Assembly: GCF_002443295.1 (NCBI RefSeq)
Contig: NZ_BAOS01000004.1
Span: 62,001-126,000, forward strand
Source of the DNA: Candidatus Scalindua japonica
Lineage (GTDB): Bacteria; Planctomycetota; Brocadiia; Brocadiales; Scalinduaceae
Reading direction: 5' to 3'
DNA length: 64,000 bases
The stretch's first letter is position 1. The number at the start of each line of letters is the position of its first letter. Below the pieces are notes generated by a model that was not told the DNA's origin, did no database searches, and saw nothing but the letters and a program-made list of their open reading frames with translations. The position numbers and the translations under genes are program-made. This document shows positions 46,148 to 56,015 of the stretch, piece by piece.

Positions 46148-47422
46148 TCACAAACTGATGATCTGAGAACGTTCTGGACCGACAGAGACCATTTTCACTT
46201 TCACCCCAACGATTTCCTCTAATGTTTTAATGTAATCTACGGCTTTTTCTGGCAGGTTTTTCTCGCTTCTAATGCCTGATGTATCTTCACACCAACCGGA
46301 AACTTCTTCATAAATCAGCTCACAATTATTTAATATATTTATATCTGCCGGAAAAGTATTATATAATGTTCCATTGTTCTTATATCCCGTACAAATTTTG
46401 ATAGTTTCCTGATCATCAAGAACATCCAGCTTCGTTACAATAAGCGAGTCTACACCACTGATCCTTACAGAATGCTGTATTGCAACCGCATCAAACCACC
46501 CACAACGCCTTGGCCTTCCTGTCGTTGATCCAAATTCACCACCTTTTTTGCGGATATGTTCTCCCTGTTCTCCCTCAATTTCTGTGGGGAAGGGGCCGCT
46601 GCCAACTCTGGTAGTATACGCCTTGGTTATTCCAATGATATTGTGTACCTGCTTTGGAGAAACACCAATACCGGAAGAGACTCCACCTGCTGCCGCGTTA
46701 GACGAAGTAGTAAAAGGATATGTACCGAAATCTACGTCTAGTAATGCACCCTGCGCTCCTTCAAAGAGGATTTTACTGTTATCATTGATGGCCCTGGCCA
46801 TTAAGTCTACAGTGTCGCATACAAACGGAGCCATTTTTTCTGCATACGCGCAATACTCTTCATAAATATCTTCCCATGAAACAGGCTCATCATTATATAA
46901 ATTAACGAATATCCTGTTTTTCTCCTCTACATTTTTTTTGAGTTTTTCTTTAAATTGCTCTTTATGTAATAATTCAGCAACCCGAATACCTTCACGTGAT
47001 ATCTTATCGGTATAACACGGTCCGATGCCGCGTCCGGTTGTACCGATCATCGAATTACCTTTTTGCTTTTCCTGGAGTAAATCCAACTTCTTATGATAGG
47101 GAAAAACAACATGCGCACGGTCACTTATAAACAAATTTCCATCAACATTGATGTTTTTCTCTGCTAAACCCTCAATTTCATTAAGAAACAGGTTTGGGTC
47201 TAAAACAATTCCGTTCCCAATCACACATTTTTTGTTCTTGTGCAGGATTCCTGATGGTATCAGATGGAAAATAAACTTTTCATCACCAATTAGAAGGGTA
47301 TGTCCCGCATTTCCACCGCCCTGATATCTGACGATAATATCGAAATCCTTTGCTAAAATATCTATTATTTTACCTTTCCCTTCATCTCCCCACTGCAATC
47401 CAATAACACAGGTATTTGCCAT
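46148..47422 (-). CDS. purA: Adenylosuccinate synthetase
   Basis: 424 aa from ATG 47422 (MANTCVIGLQWGDEGKGK; an in-frame GTG four codons earlier exists but is less suited). GDEGKGK binds GTP, and IGTTGRGIGPCY and the GSTTGRPRRCGWFD motif close the site. It converts IMP and Asp to adenylosuccinate. It heads the minus-strand cluster. Confidence 0.95.
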   Translation of the reverse strand: MANTCVIGLQWGDEGKGKIIDILAKDFDIIVRYQGGGNAGHTLLIGDEKFIFHLIPSGILHKNKKCVIGNGIVLDPNLFLNEIEGLAEKNINVDGNLFISDRAHVVFPYHKKLDLLQEKQKGNSMIGTTGRGIGPCYTDKISREGIRVAELLHKEQFKEKLKKNVEEKNRIFVNLYNDEPVSWEDIYEEYCAYAEKMAPFVCDTVDLMARAINDNSKILFEGAQGALLDVDFGTYPFTTSSNAAAGGVSSGIGVSPKQVHNIIGITKAYTTRVGSGPFPTEIEGEQGEHIRKKGGEFGSTTGRPRRCGWFDAVAIQHSVRISGVDSLIVTKLDVLDDQETIKICTGYKNNGTLYNTFPADINILNNCELIYEEVSGWCEDTSGIRSEKNLPEKAVDYIKTLEEIVGVKVKMVSVGPERSQIISL

Positions 47423-47434
47423 AAAACAACTCAC

Positions 47435-48025
47435 TTCCCAAGCTATAAAATGTATATTCAGTAATAATCAAACAATTGGCATAAAACACAGAAGCCATTG
47501 ATAAATATGAAGTTGCAATTATAGGTTATTACCATTAAAAGTCAACAAGAATAAGAATACAGTAATATTTCTATATGTTATTTGATGTGAATATTTGCAT
47601 ATTATAGAATATCAAATCATCAATTGTGTGAATACTCATTAGTAATATGAATTAATGCAAAAGAAATATTGCATGCGCCTGGTGGGAAAAAAGATGTATG
47701 CTCTTATGGATAATTTCAGCATTTCTTAATTATTCAACCTTTAATATAATCTAATACATCATCTATATGATTGGATAGTTTTGATAAATCGAAAGGTTTA
47801 TTAATAAATAAGTCAATCATAGTCGCTTCCATCGGATTTAACTCTTCTCCCCTGCCGGTGATTATTTCTGTTTTCGATCTCTTCTCTCACTCGATAACAG
47901 TATTTACTACATTAAAACCCGGGGTTCTTTGATTTTGTTTATTGTAGTTTTATTACAAAAATAAAAGAAGAGAGAAGTGACAATATATATTCTTTTCTAA
48001 GGTAAGCAAGAAATAACCGATGTCA
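47435..48025. other. AT-rich gap with a receiver-domain relic
   Basis: 590 bp without an intact gene. The purA promoter should be near 47440-47560. The C-terminal end of a response regulator lies at 47734-47880. Confidence 0.55.
47734..47880 (-). pseudogene. C-terminal fragment of a response-regulator receiver domain
   Basis: The frame reads EIITGRGEELNPMEATMIDLF, INKPFDLSKLSNHI, ending at TGA 47734-47736. The TGxGEE...F.NKPFDLxxL pattern is the receiver beta5-alpha5 region with its conserved Lys-Pro. The N-terminal part with the phosphorylatable Asp is absent. Confidence 0.7.
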
Positions 48026-48787
48026 CTATGTATTCCATTCCCATGATCCAACCTCGGTAAGGAATGTTTTATCAGTCAGATCATACCTGAGCGGGGTAAC
48101 TGAGATGTAGCCTTCTTTAAGTGCATGCATATCAGTACCAATAACATCTTCCTTTGGCCAGCCGGTGCCGGCCAACCAGTAGTACGCAATGCCACGTGGA
48201 TCAGTTCGTTTCTCATAGTGTTCTTCAAAATCTCCGGAGAATTGATTCGTAATTTTTACACCTTTAATCTTTTCCTTTGATATATTAGGAATATTTATAT
48301 TGAGCAGCGTGCCTCTTGGTAATTCCTTTTTGATGATAAGATCGATAATATTTTTTGTAGTCTCAGCGGCGCCCTTCACATCAGGTGTTGATTCTGAAAT
48401 CTCCAGAGAGACCGCAACAGATGGAATACCGAGAAGTGCCCCTTCAATAGCTGCGGCAACTGTCCCGGAATATAATACGTTGATCCCGACATTAGCTCCG
48501 ATATTTATCCCGGAAACCAGTAATTGCGATTTCTCTTTTAATATTTCTCTCACTGCAAGCTTGACACAATCTGCCGGAGAGCCATCAATGCCATAACCGA
48601 CAAAGTCACCATTGGTATAAACCTCTCTCACTCTCAGTGGATGACTGAATGTGATTGAATGCCCTACACCGCTTTTCTGGACATCCGGTGCAACAACATT
48701 AACAGAGCCGAAAGGTGCCAGGGCTTCCTTTAGTTCCAGGATACCAGGTGAGTATATACCATCATCATTTGTTAAAATAATCTTCAT
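48026..48787 (-). CDS. surE: 5'/3'-nucleotidase SurE
   Basis: 253 aa. ILTNDDGIYSPGI supplies the two metal-binding Asp (8, 9), and SGINIGANVG the Asn; PADCVKLA is also conserved. It dephosphorylates nucleoside monophosphates. The start codon lies 24 bp after the cupin lipoprotein gene stop, so the two are likely co-transcribed. Confidence 0.94.
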   Translation of the reverse strand: MKIILTNDDGIYSPGILELKEALAPFGSVNVVAPDVQKSGVGHSITFSHPLRVREVYTNGDFVGYGIDGSPADCVKLAVREILKEKSQLLVSGINIGANVGINVLYSGTVAAAIEGALLGIPSVAVSLEISESTPDVKGAAETTKNIIDLIIKKELPRGTLLNINIPNISKEKIKGVKITNQFSGDFEEHYEKRTDPRGIAYYWLAGTGWPKEDVIGTDMHALKEGYISVTPLRYDLTDKTFLTEVGSWEWNT

Positions 48788-48811
48788 AAATTATTCAAAA
48801 CTATCAAACCG

Positions 48812-49702
48812 TTAATTACCTGATCCACTTTCCTCAATTATTTCCGCTTTTGTACGTTCAAACTCTTCATCACTAATCAATCCATCATGTTTTAATCTCT
48901 GCAGAACCATCAATTTCTCGTCAAGTACAATCTTGTCTATTATCGCCTTCTCTTCCGCCTTGACTTTCATTCGCGCGTCCCTGATTTTCTTTCTTCCTTC
49001 ATCTGTCAATACCAGTATTTTCTGCTCTTCAGGGATCACACCACCCTCTTCTTGCTCTCCGGATTCTATATTTTCTTCATCCGTGCCCCATAAGCCGAAC
49101 CATTTCTTCTCTTCACCTTTTTCTATTCTTAATTCCTTAACAGACTTTTTCATTGCCTTGTCATATATTGTCTTTTTCTTTTTTACATAATTTATTGATT
49201 TTTCGAGCACTTTAATATCTTTGCCGTCAAAAGGAGGAGAAAACATTGAGACAGTAACATTAGTCTCTTTTCCTGTATTAAAATATTTATGTATAGTTTT
49301 TCGAGGAATCATTATCATCATGCCTTCTTTTACAATATGACGTGTACCATTTAGTACAACAACACCACTTCCACTCTTAATATACAGGATTTCATCATGG
49401 GACTTATGAGAATGGGCGCTCATCTCAGCCTCCGGTCTTATCTGAAATAGATATACACTGGTACTTTTGTCTTTACCCAACGGAATAACTTTAACATTTT
49501 CCTCTGCAGCCAGGCTTTTTTTATCCAAAATCTCATCAATATACTTAATTTCAGGTAAAAATACCTCCGGAAAGGAAGTTGGATTTCTTAAGGATTCTAC
49601 AAATTCGCTTGATTTTTTTGTTGCAATACATCCACTACCTGCGAGAACAGACGTAGAGAAAACAAATAACAGCAAATATTTTACCAGAGATTTTTTTGTC
49701 AT
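48812..49702 (-). CDS. Cupin/SHOCT-domain lipoprotein
   Basis: 296 aa from ATG 49702 (MTKKSLVKYL), with a signal peptide ending at a Cys (LAGSGC) that suggests a lipoprotein. A cupin domain covers about 75-160 with metal-binding histidines (AHSHKSHDEILYIKSG and a later HKYF). The C-terminal ~35 residues form a SHOCT helix pair (LQRLKHDGLISDEEFERTK). The substrate is unknown. An in-frame ATG further upstream would hide the signal peptide and is unlikely. Confidence 0.75.
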   Translation of the reverse strand: MTKKSLVKYLLLFVFSTSVLAGSGCIATKKSSEFVESLRNPTSFPEVFLPEIKYIDEILDKKSLAAEENVKVIPLGKDKSTSVYLFQIRPEAEMSAHSHKSHDEILYIKSGSGVVVLNGTRHIVKEGMMIMIPRKTIHKYFNTGKETNVTVSMFSPPFDGKDIKVLEKSINYVKKKKTIYDKAMKKSVKELRIEKGEEKKWFGLWGTDEENIESGEQEEGGVIPEEQKILVLTDEGRKKIRDARMKVKAEEKAIIDKIVLDEKLMVLQRLKHDGLISDEEFERTKAEIIEESGSGN

Positions 49703-49981
49703 AATTACTTTGTAAGGCCCCTTTCCTACAACCTTTATCTGATTTGAATTTCTGATTCTAACAGCAATATAAAAGAGGGTCAATATAAAATAATCATTGG
49801 GCACTTGCCATAAATTAAAAAATTTATTAAAATTCTATCTTACTAACTACAAAGTTTGATAGCACCTTCAATGTGTGTATGTCGAAATAACTGAATAGCT
49901 AAGAAGGATCCTTTGCCTTATAAATAATATAAATAATTTGGAATAAACCTGAAATATTTGAGAAGAGAAGGAGTATTTATT

Positions 49982-50164
49982 ATGAGAGTAGTTGACAGGA
50001 AAAGAGTTTTGCCCGAAGTGACAATTGGACTGGACAAGGAAGAGACAAAAACTCTTTCAACTATCCTGAGTAAAAGTGAATCAGAAAAAAAATTTTGTGA
50101 TGATCTTTTGTCTAAAATTAATGTGGTTCTTCAAGATGATGATTTTAAAGATACAAATAATTAA
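49982..50164 (+). CDS. Small hypothetical protein
   Basis: 60 aa from ATG 49982, with AAGGAG about 10 bases upstream. Strongly charged, rich in Lys, Asp, Glu and Ser. Not recognised. It stands alone between two minus-strand genes. Confidence 0.55.
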   Translation: MRVVDRKRVLPEVTIGLDKEETKTLSTILSKSESEKKFCDDLLSKINVVLQDDDFKDTNN

Positions 50165-50350
50165 TCATTTTCTTATTTAATTAAATCTTTTATTCATATC
50201 TTTATAAATGGGTTTAAGTAAAGTGATTGGTTTTTTAATCCAAAACTTGACTGGTAGTTGTCGTACAATTTTTTTGTACAATTGGAAATAGTGTCAAGGT
50301 CGAGGCCAAATTTAATTAACTGACTTCTACAGTAATTAACAGGGTGCCGA

Positions 50351-51724
50351 TCATTTTAAAGATAGTAGATCTCTCTCAGATTTTGATTCCACAAGTAAGT
50401 CTTTGCTATAGACGGATTCATAGCGGGCGATAAGTGCATTAGCGTACTCCACGTGGGACCACATAAGCGGTACAGCGAAATGAATGACATTTTTCTTGCC
50501 ATCAGCAATATCATTTCTGATCTTGTCATAACTTTTTTTCATAAAAAAAAGCTCCTCTACAATGAAATCATAGGACAAGTCGGGTATCAATATATCAGGG
50601 TGAAATTCTTTCTTAGCATCAAGTCCTACTTCCCACTCAAGACGGACAAACTCTTCAAATCTTCTTTTCGTACTTAAATGTTCAGGAATATACCCTTCAT
50701 CAGTGCTATACTTATCAATTTGATCAAGAATGGCATCTCCCCTATCTATCTTTCCATTTTTATAGTAATACTGTGCCAACATCGCGGTGTATTGAATCCA
50801 TGGTCCGTTTCCAGCGTGAATATGGGTTTCTATATCTTCTGTAAAGGGAAGATACCTTTGTAACATACCAAGTTCAGGATCCCACAGATTGTCAACCATG
50901 AAGTTGATAGAGTTGGTGATAATATCAGGGTTCTCATCCAATACACATGTATCACATAGATCTTCTTTACACTGAAAATAAACAGGGCTCATCATTGTTA
51001 CATCCGGTCTCAAGTCGAAAGTACCATCCTTCGTTATACGCCTGACAAATCTGTCATTAAGAATAAAGCGTCTATGTACGGATTGACAAAAACGACATTT
51101 GAATGAGAGCTCTTCAGCAAAGTAATCTTTTAAATCAAATTTTCCCGTAAGTTGAGAGATGAGATTAAAGAAGAGTATATACGCATGATTTACCCATATG
51201 CTGTATCCTTTTTCAATGGCTGATTCGTGTATGCTGGTTGTCGAGAAAAAAAGAAATATTTCCTCACGATAAAAATGCTTAATGGCAAATTGTATCGCCT
51301 TTTTAATTTTTTTAATATAGCCATCTAACTCAACAGGCTCTTCCTGTCGATGGTAACAAGCCAATAAGTAATTTGCCAGGATGATACTGCCGAAAGCGGT
51401 ATTGTCTTCCTGAATGTAAATAGCTTTTTTCTGCCCATTCAACCCATAACGTTGAACCCATTCTCCACTTTCATCCTGTACAGAAGAAATAAACTGTGCC
51501 AATCCCTTCAGAAGGTTAAAAGCGACTCCATCAGGGTCAAGGTCTTTTTCTACCATTCGCCTGAACAAAACAGAAGCACAGGCACTATCTCTAGGGTATA
51601 CATATGGATAACGTGATTCCAGTATAGTTGCCAGAAGAACAGTGCCTCGTTCGGTTGATATTGAACATTTAGTAATAATTTCTAAATGTTTTGATAGTTT
51701 TTTACAGAGACTATTTTTGTCCAT
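50351..51724 (-). CDS. Glycoside hydrolase family 15-like enzyme with extra cysteines
   Basis: 457 aa (alpha/alpha)6-barrel type. YPYVYPRDSA (39-48), the GNGPWIQYT segment, EGYIPEHLS and the closing PLMWSHVEYANAL match GH15 glucoamylase-like proteins. It would hydrolyse alpha-glucans from the non-reducing end. About residues 210-265 contain unusual cysteine clusters (CRFC and CKEDLCDTC) that could bind metal. No signal peptide, so it acts in the cytoplasm, perhaps on glycogen or trehalose-like stores. Confidence 0.75.
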   Translation of the reverse strand: MDKNSLCKKLSKHLEIITKCSISTERGTVLLATILESRYPYVYPRDSACASVLFRRMVEKDLDPDGVAFNLLKGLAQFISSVQDESGEWVQRYGLNGQKKAIYIQEDNTAFGSIILANYLLACYHRQEEPVELDGYIKKIKKAIQFAIKHFYREEIFLFFSTTSIHESAIEKGYSIWVNHAYILFFNLISQLTGKFDLKDYFAEELSFKCRFCQSVHRRFILNDRFVRRITKDGTFDLRPDVTMMSPVYFQCKEDLCDTCVLDENPDIITNSINFMVDNLWDPELGMLQRYLPFTEDIETHIHAGNGPWIQYTAMLAQYYYKNGKIDRGDAILDQIDKYSTDEGYIPEHLSTKRRFEEFVRLEWEVGLDAKKEFHPDILIPDLSYDFIVEELFFMKKSYDKIRNDIADGKKNVIHFAVPLMWSHVEYANALIARYESVYSKDLLVESKSERDLLSLK

Positions 51725-51751
51725 AACATCAATAAAATTTAGTTAGAAGTA

Positions 51752-51979
51752 TTACTTCTGTTTTTGAGTTATAAGTGATTCATAACACCAGGTGCATAGA
51801 ATGCGTGGAAGTGGTTTGGGCAAGGTCACCTCCTCTTCTCCCAAACCCCATTTGTAAGTCTCTTTTACCGGTATCTGTTCACGGATCTGATGTTCTTCGC
51901 AAACCGCTATTCCACAGACAATACATATTGCTATCGGATCTGTCTCTTTTCCTGCTTTCTTACAAATATAGCATTTCAC
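51752..51979 (-). CDS. DUF2180 zinc-binding protein
   Basis: 75 aa. Cysteine pairs CYICKKAG, CIVCGIAVCEEH and CTWCYESL form a zinc-ribbon-like fold. The arrangement matches DUF2180, best known from archaea. It is probably regulatory or binds nucleic acid, but the function is unknown. It lies 27 bp upstream of the GH15-like gene and may form a unit with it. Confidence 0.7.
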   Translation of the reverse strand: MKCYICKKAGKETDPIAICIVCGIAVCEEHQIREQIPVKETYKWGLGEEEVTLPKPLPRILCTWCYESLITQKQK

Positions 51980-52180
51980 TACATTACCTCCTCTTTCAAT
52001 TATTATATGTAGACATGTTTATCTTATAAGCTATACGGGGATTTCTCATCTTCAATTTTTGTCGAATTACAAAAATCTCTGTATTAAGTTTTGTTAAATT
52101 GTCTACACGATGCATTAGTTAATGTTTTAGAGAACGAAACACAGTTCAGGTCGTTTTTGATACAAATAGTTTAAAAAAAT

Positions 52181-52654
52181 CTAAGCCTTTTGATGTTGTA
52201 CTTTTTTTCTTATTAAATAACATAACCCTGATTTGCCGTAACCAATCAACCGGATACGCGCGGTGCAAAAAGTAATTTTCTTTATTGACATAAATGTTAA
52301 AGCCAGACCTACCGAAAGACCAATAAACTTTATCATTAAAATTAACAAAATAAAACAAATTATAGGGGAAGTTACCCACTCAGAGAATTGTATTGTTATC
52401 GGATCAAAAACATGTAAATGTTTGATAAGCAATATTGTCATAACTATAAGCGTTACGAGCGCCAACGCAAGCTTTGCAATAGACACCTTCATCATAATGT
52501 CAGAAAATTTTTCGCCTGATCCCTCCATGCTTCCACTTAGCATGCTTACAAGACTATCTTTTTTAGCCCTGATTGCTGAAAATACTTTAGCATTATATCT
52601 TGAATTGTTTCTATTAAATTTGTACCAGAAAGTGGTTATTTTTGCATCACTCAT
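52181..52654 (-). CDS. Hypothetical membrane protein
   Basis: 157 aa from ATG 52654 (GGAG with 7-base spacing; an upstream in-frame ATG at 52678 lacks a site). Two long hydrophobic stretches (about 58-80 and 100-130). The N-terminal part is basic and the C-terminal part has several Cys and Tyr. Not recognised. The gap up to 52978 has no gene. Confidence 0.6.
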   Translation of the reverse strand: MSDAKITTFWYKFNRNNSRYNAKVFSAIRAKKDSLVSMLSGSMEGSGEKFSDIMMKVSIAKLALALVTLIVMTILLIKHLHVFDPITIQFSEWVTSPIICFILLILMIKFIGLSVGLALTFMSIKKITFCTARIRLIGYGKSGLCYLIRKKVQHQKA

Positions 52655-52978
52655 TTTTTGCTCCAAATTAATAAACAATGTAAAACTTTAAAATGTTTAA
52701 TTTAATAATATACTCATCTCAATGCGTTTAAATATTCTAAGTTCTCACTCATCCTGGTCTAATACAGAAAGTCTTCAGGCTATTCTATAAAACTCAAACC
52801 ATAAGTTATGAGTTACATGATCGTATTAAACTTATTAATAATGTATGATAAAAGTTGGTTTTAATAAACCTTTTTTTTATGATCTGTCAATGTAGAAATA
52901 TCTCAAATACATTAACGCTCCCAGATCATATATAAACTGTAAGTGAACAAGGCAACGCTGCCAATACTAAAAAATAAT
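52655..52978. other. AT-rich gap between the membrane protein and trpD
   Basis: No gene seen. A short hairpin (GGTTT-AAACC) followed by T8 at 52857-52878 could be a plus-strand terminator. Confidence 0.4.
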
Positions 52979-53992
52979 TTAGCCTTTTTGTGTCAGTTTA
53001 ATCAATTCTTTTAAGGAAGCCTTCGCTCTTCCTGAATCAATTGATTCAGCAGCTACCCGTACTCCGTTCTTCAGATTTCTCGCACCCCCTCCGGCAACAA
53101 TTGCGGCTGATGCATTTAACAGTACAATATCACGTTTTGGTCCTGTTTCGCCTTCCAACACAGCAATTATCGCCTTAGCGCTCTGCTTTGGAGAATCTAC
53201 ATAAAAATCATTCATTTGGGCCTTTGCGATTCCAAAGCTATCATGCGTGATAAAATAACTGTTAATCTCTCCGTTTTTTAATTCACACACTTTTGTTTTG
53301 TCTGTTGTAGTGATTTCGTCCATACCATCATAGCCATATACGACAAACGCATGTTCCGTATTAAGTTTTTTCAACACCTTGGCTACCAGATCTGTCAACC
53401 TTGCATCATATACACCTATGACCTGCCTTGTCGCCCTTGCAGGGTTAGTTAATGGCCCCAGGATATTAAATATAGTTTTAATTCCAATTTCACGTCTCGG
53501 ACCAACGGCATGTTTCATAGAACTATGTAAAAGCGGTGCCATGAGAAAACCGATATTCGCCCTCTGTATGCACTCTTCGACTACTTTTGTATCGGCATCT
53601 ATGTTTACACCCAAAAACCTAAGCACATCAGCGCTTCCACATTGGCTTGAAGATGCTTTATTACCATGCTTTGCAACTTTCAGTCCAGCTCCTGCAACAA
53701 CAAACGCGGCCCCCGTCGATATATTAAACGTACATTTAGCATCTCCTCCTGTACCACAGGTGTCAACCACTAAACTATTGCCAACATCTATATGTGTTGC
53801 CTTTTCTCTCATAACGCTTACGCAACCCGCAATTTCATCTACCGTCTCTCCCTTTATTCTTAAAGCAGTGATAAAGGAGGCAATCTGCGATCCTGTCGCA
53901 TTACCTTCCATAATCTCTTTCATTACCGCCATACTCTCTTCAAAGGTAAGACCTTCACCTTCTACTACTTTATTGATCATATTTTTAATCAT
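52979..53992 (-). CDS. trpD: Anthranilate phosphoribosyltransferase
   Basis: 337 aa. DTCGTGGD (81-88), HGNKASSSQCGSADVL and the LGPLTNPA motif bind phosphoribosyl pyrophosphate and anthranilate. It is the second step of tryptophan synthesis. No other trp genes are present, so it is a separate gene here. Confidence 0.94.
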   Translation of the reverse strand: MIKNMINKVVEGEGLTFEESMAVMKEIMEGNATGSQIASFITALRIKGETVDEIAGCVSVMREKATHIDVGNSLVVDTCGTGGDAKCTFNISTGAAFVVAGAGLKVAKHGNKASSSQCGSADVLRFLGVNIDADTKVVEECIQRANIGFLMAPLLHSSMKHAVGPRREIGIKTIFNILGPLTNPARATRQVIGVYDARLTDLVAKVLKKLNTEHAFVVYGYDGMDEITTTDKTKVCELKNGEINSYFITHDSFGIAKAQMNDFYVDSPKQSAKAIIAVLEGETGPKRDIVLLNASAAIVAGGGARNLKNGVRVAAESIDSGRAKASLKELIKLTQKG

Positions 53993-54381
53993 AGTTCAGA
54001 TTATTACAGAAATATTCAAATATGTCAAGAATCAGGAGCTAATAGAGCTTGACTATGTTGATAAATTGATATAGTGAATATGATCTAACAGTGAGAAAAA
54101 CAGGGATGTTTAAATATCAACTTTGTTACTCCGACACACGTATCTCCTCACATATTGAATCTGTTATACTGGCAAGAAAAAATAGAGTCGTCAATCGAAG
54201 ACTCATATCGTTGGGGATAGAACAGTTATTTGAATCCAATGGAACTTCCTGGGTGGATAGCATATTATGAGAAGCACAGCAAATGGAGCCTGAGAAACAC
54301 ATTACTGCTGATAGATTCGAAACTGGTGAAATGGCTGGGTAAGAAGCACAAGGCTGGTAACCGAAAAACAGTGGCAAAACT

Positions 54382-54423
54382 CCAACGATAAAACAAATAA
54401 ACCAGGAGTTGTTTTATCGTTGG
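54382..54423. repeat. Perfect 15-bp stem hairpin
   Basis: Arms CCAACGATAAAACAA and TTGTTTTATCGTTGG at 54382-54396 and 54409-54423. It lies 28 bp before the intron domain V-like sequence. Confidence 0.85.
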
Positions 54424-54451
54424 AAAATTGAGTACAGTTGAAGCATAACAA

Positions 54452-54485
54452 GAGCCATATGACGGGGTACTGTCTCTTCCGGTTC
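54452..54485 (+). ncRNA. Group II intron domain V-like sequence (degenerate)
   Basis: 34 nt, the normal domain V length. It begins GAGCC and ends GGTTC, which pair, with the catalytic AGC triad at positions 2-4 and an inner GAC...GTC pairing. It is followed by CTGTGAGCGGCC and a TACTCA-like 3' end. The inner stem has mispairs, so the intron is probably inactive. I could not identify the intron's other domains or a certain reverse transcriptase. Confidence 0.5.
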
Positions 54486-54557
54486 TGTGAGCGGCCTACT
54501 TCTCCTTGCCTACTCAGCGTGAGTCTAAAGTGAAAATGTGTATTCTGTGAATCAGTT

Positions 54558-54842
54558 TTACTTCACTTCTTCAGTTTTCTTAATAACAGGTCTTTTATTT
54601 TTTTCTGCTTCTGCCTTAGCCCTGTCCAGCAGTTTATTTCTTCTCTTTTGATCCTCAATCATCATCTGCTCATCCAATTCACCGGTAAGTTTGTCCGGGT
54701 CGATTGAAAGATCTTCATTTACACTCTCCATAGGAGTCACCTGAAATGTTGTTGTATATCTCTGTGACTCGCAACCTGATGAAATTAATGCTGTTACACA
54801 TGAAATGGCAACTATATAAATTATATATTTAAATTTTGTCAC
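54558..54842 (-). CDS. Small lipoprotein, hypothetical
   Basis: 94 aa: signal peptide with lipobox ending at Cys about 24 (ISSGC), then a short soluble part and a Lys/Glu/Arg-rich helical tail. Not recognised. It lies 14 bp after mtnA on the same strand. Confidence 0.7.
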   Translation of the reverse strand: MTKFKYIIYIVAISCVTALISSGCESQRYTTTFQVTPMESVNEDLSIDPDKLTGELDEQMMIEDQKRRNKLLDRAKAEAEKNKRPVIKKTEEVK

Positions 54843-54856
54843 GACTCCCCTCCCTC

Positions 54857-55912
54857 TTATGAATTATTACCAATAACACTTTTAACTTTTTCCATATCCG
54901 GGTTGTGAATTACTCCCATTTCTGTAATAATTGCTTTTATATTTGATGCGGGTGTGACGTCAAATGCGGGGTTAAACACCTTAATGTCATCAGGAGCAAT
55001 TTTATTGCCGGAAATTGTTGTAACTTCGTCCGGACCTCTCTCCTCAATAGGTATTTCCTCACCGGAAGCTATAGTCATGTCAAATGTCGACACAGGAGCC
55101 GCAACATAGAATGGCACATTGTGTTCCTTTGCAATTATAGATAGACTATATGTTCCTATTTTATTCGCTGCATCACCATTAGCTGCTATCCTGTCGGCAC
55201 CAACGATCACACAGTCAACTTTTTTCCGCTTCATTGTGTGTGCTGCCATGTTATCACAAATTAAGGTTATATCAATGCCGGCATTTTTTAGTTCCCAGGC
55301 AGTGAGCCTGGACCCTTGAAGTAATGGACGAGTTTCATCCGCGTACACACTGATCTTTTTCCCCTTATCTGCCGCCGCAAACATTACCGCAAGAGCAGTC
55401 CCAAAATCGCCGGTAGCCAATCCTCCGGCATTACAGTGAGTTATTACACAACTACCCTCTTTTAAGAATGCTTCGCCGTTTTCACCTATTTTACGGCATA
55501 TTTTTTTATCTTCTTCGAGAATTGTTATCGCCTCATTAAGCAGTATCTCTTTGATTTCTGAAACCGGTTTCTGGCTATTCTCCTGCGCAGTTGCTTCCAT
55601 GCGTTTCAAACCCCAGAATAGATTTACTGCTGTCGGTCTGGAAGATCCCAGATACGCAGTAGCCTCCTTCAACTCTCTGTAAAATGACTCATAATCATCT
55701 GCCTTACAATCTTTCATACTCACTACAGTTCCCATTGCACCGGCTATTCCAATAGCAGGGGCACCTCTGACCATGAGTGTCTTTATCGCGTGGAAAATAC
55801 TCTCCCTGTCTTCACAGTAGACATATTTCAATTCATTCGGCAAGAGAGTCTGGTCTATAATTTTTATCTTCCCATCTACTCCACCTATCCATTCTATAGT
55901 TGGTACCGGCAC
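54857..55912 (-). CDS. mtnA: S-methyl-5-thioribose-1-phosphate isomerase
   Basis: 351 aa. RGAPAIGIAGA (49-59), CNAGGLATGDFGTA with the catalytic Cys, and GADRIAANGDAANKIGT with the catalytic Asp match MtnA. It isomerises methylthioribose 1-phosphate in methionine salvage. The related eIF2B family is excluded by these residues. A purine salvage-like nucleosidase lies nearby at 56586. Confidence 0.94.
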   Translation of the reverse strand: MPVPTIEWIGGVDGKIKIIDQTLLPNELKYVYCEDRESIFHAIKTLMVRGAPAIGIAGAMGTVVSMKDCKADDYESFYRELKEATAYLGSSRPTAVNLFWGLKRMEATAQENSQKPVSEIKEILLNEAITILEEDKKICRKIGENGEAFLKEGSCVITHCNAGGLATGDFGTALAVMFAAADKGKKISVYADETRPLLQGSRLTAWELKNAGIDITLICDNMAAHTMKRKKVDCVIVGADRIAANGDAANKIGTYSLSIIAKEHNVPFYVAAPVSTFDMTIASGEEIPIEERGPDEVTTISGNKIAPDDIKVFNPAFDVTPASNIKAIITEMGVIHNPDMEKVKSVIGNNS

Positions 55913-56015
55913 AAAAACCTCCTTCTAAAATTATTAAATCTCACACAATTCTACAAAAGATGGTAGTATTAACTACCACTTGCTATATCTCACTGTCAGT
56001 CATTATAGCAGATCT

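Larger units (their letters stand above)
53993..54557. other. Degraded region with a probable group II intron remnant
   Basis: No intact gene. A broken open frame and a 15-bp-stem hairpin (54382-54423) precede a 34-nt domain-V-like sequence (54452-54485). Confidence 0.5.
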
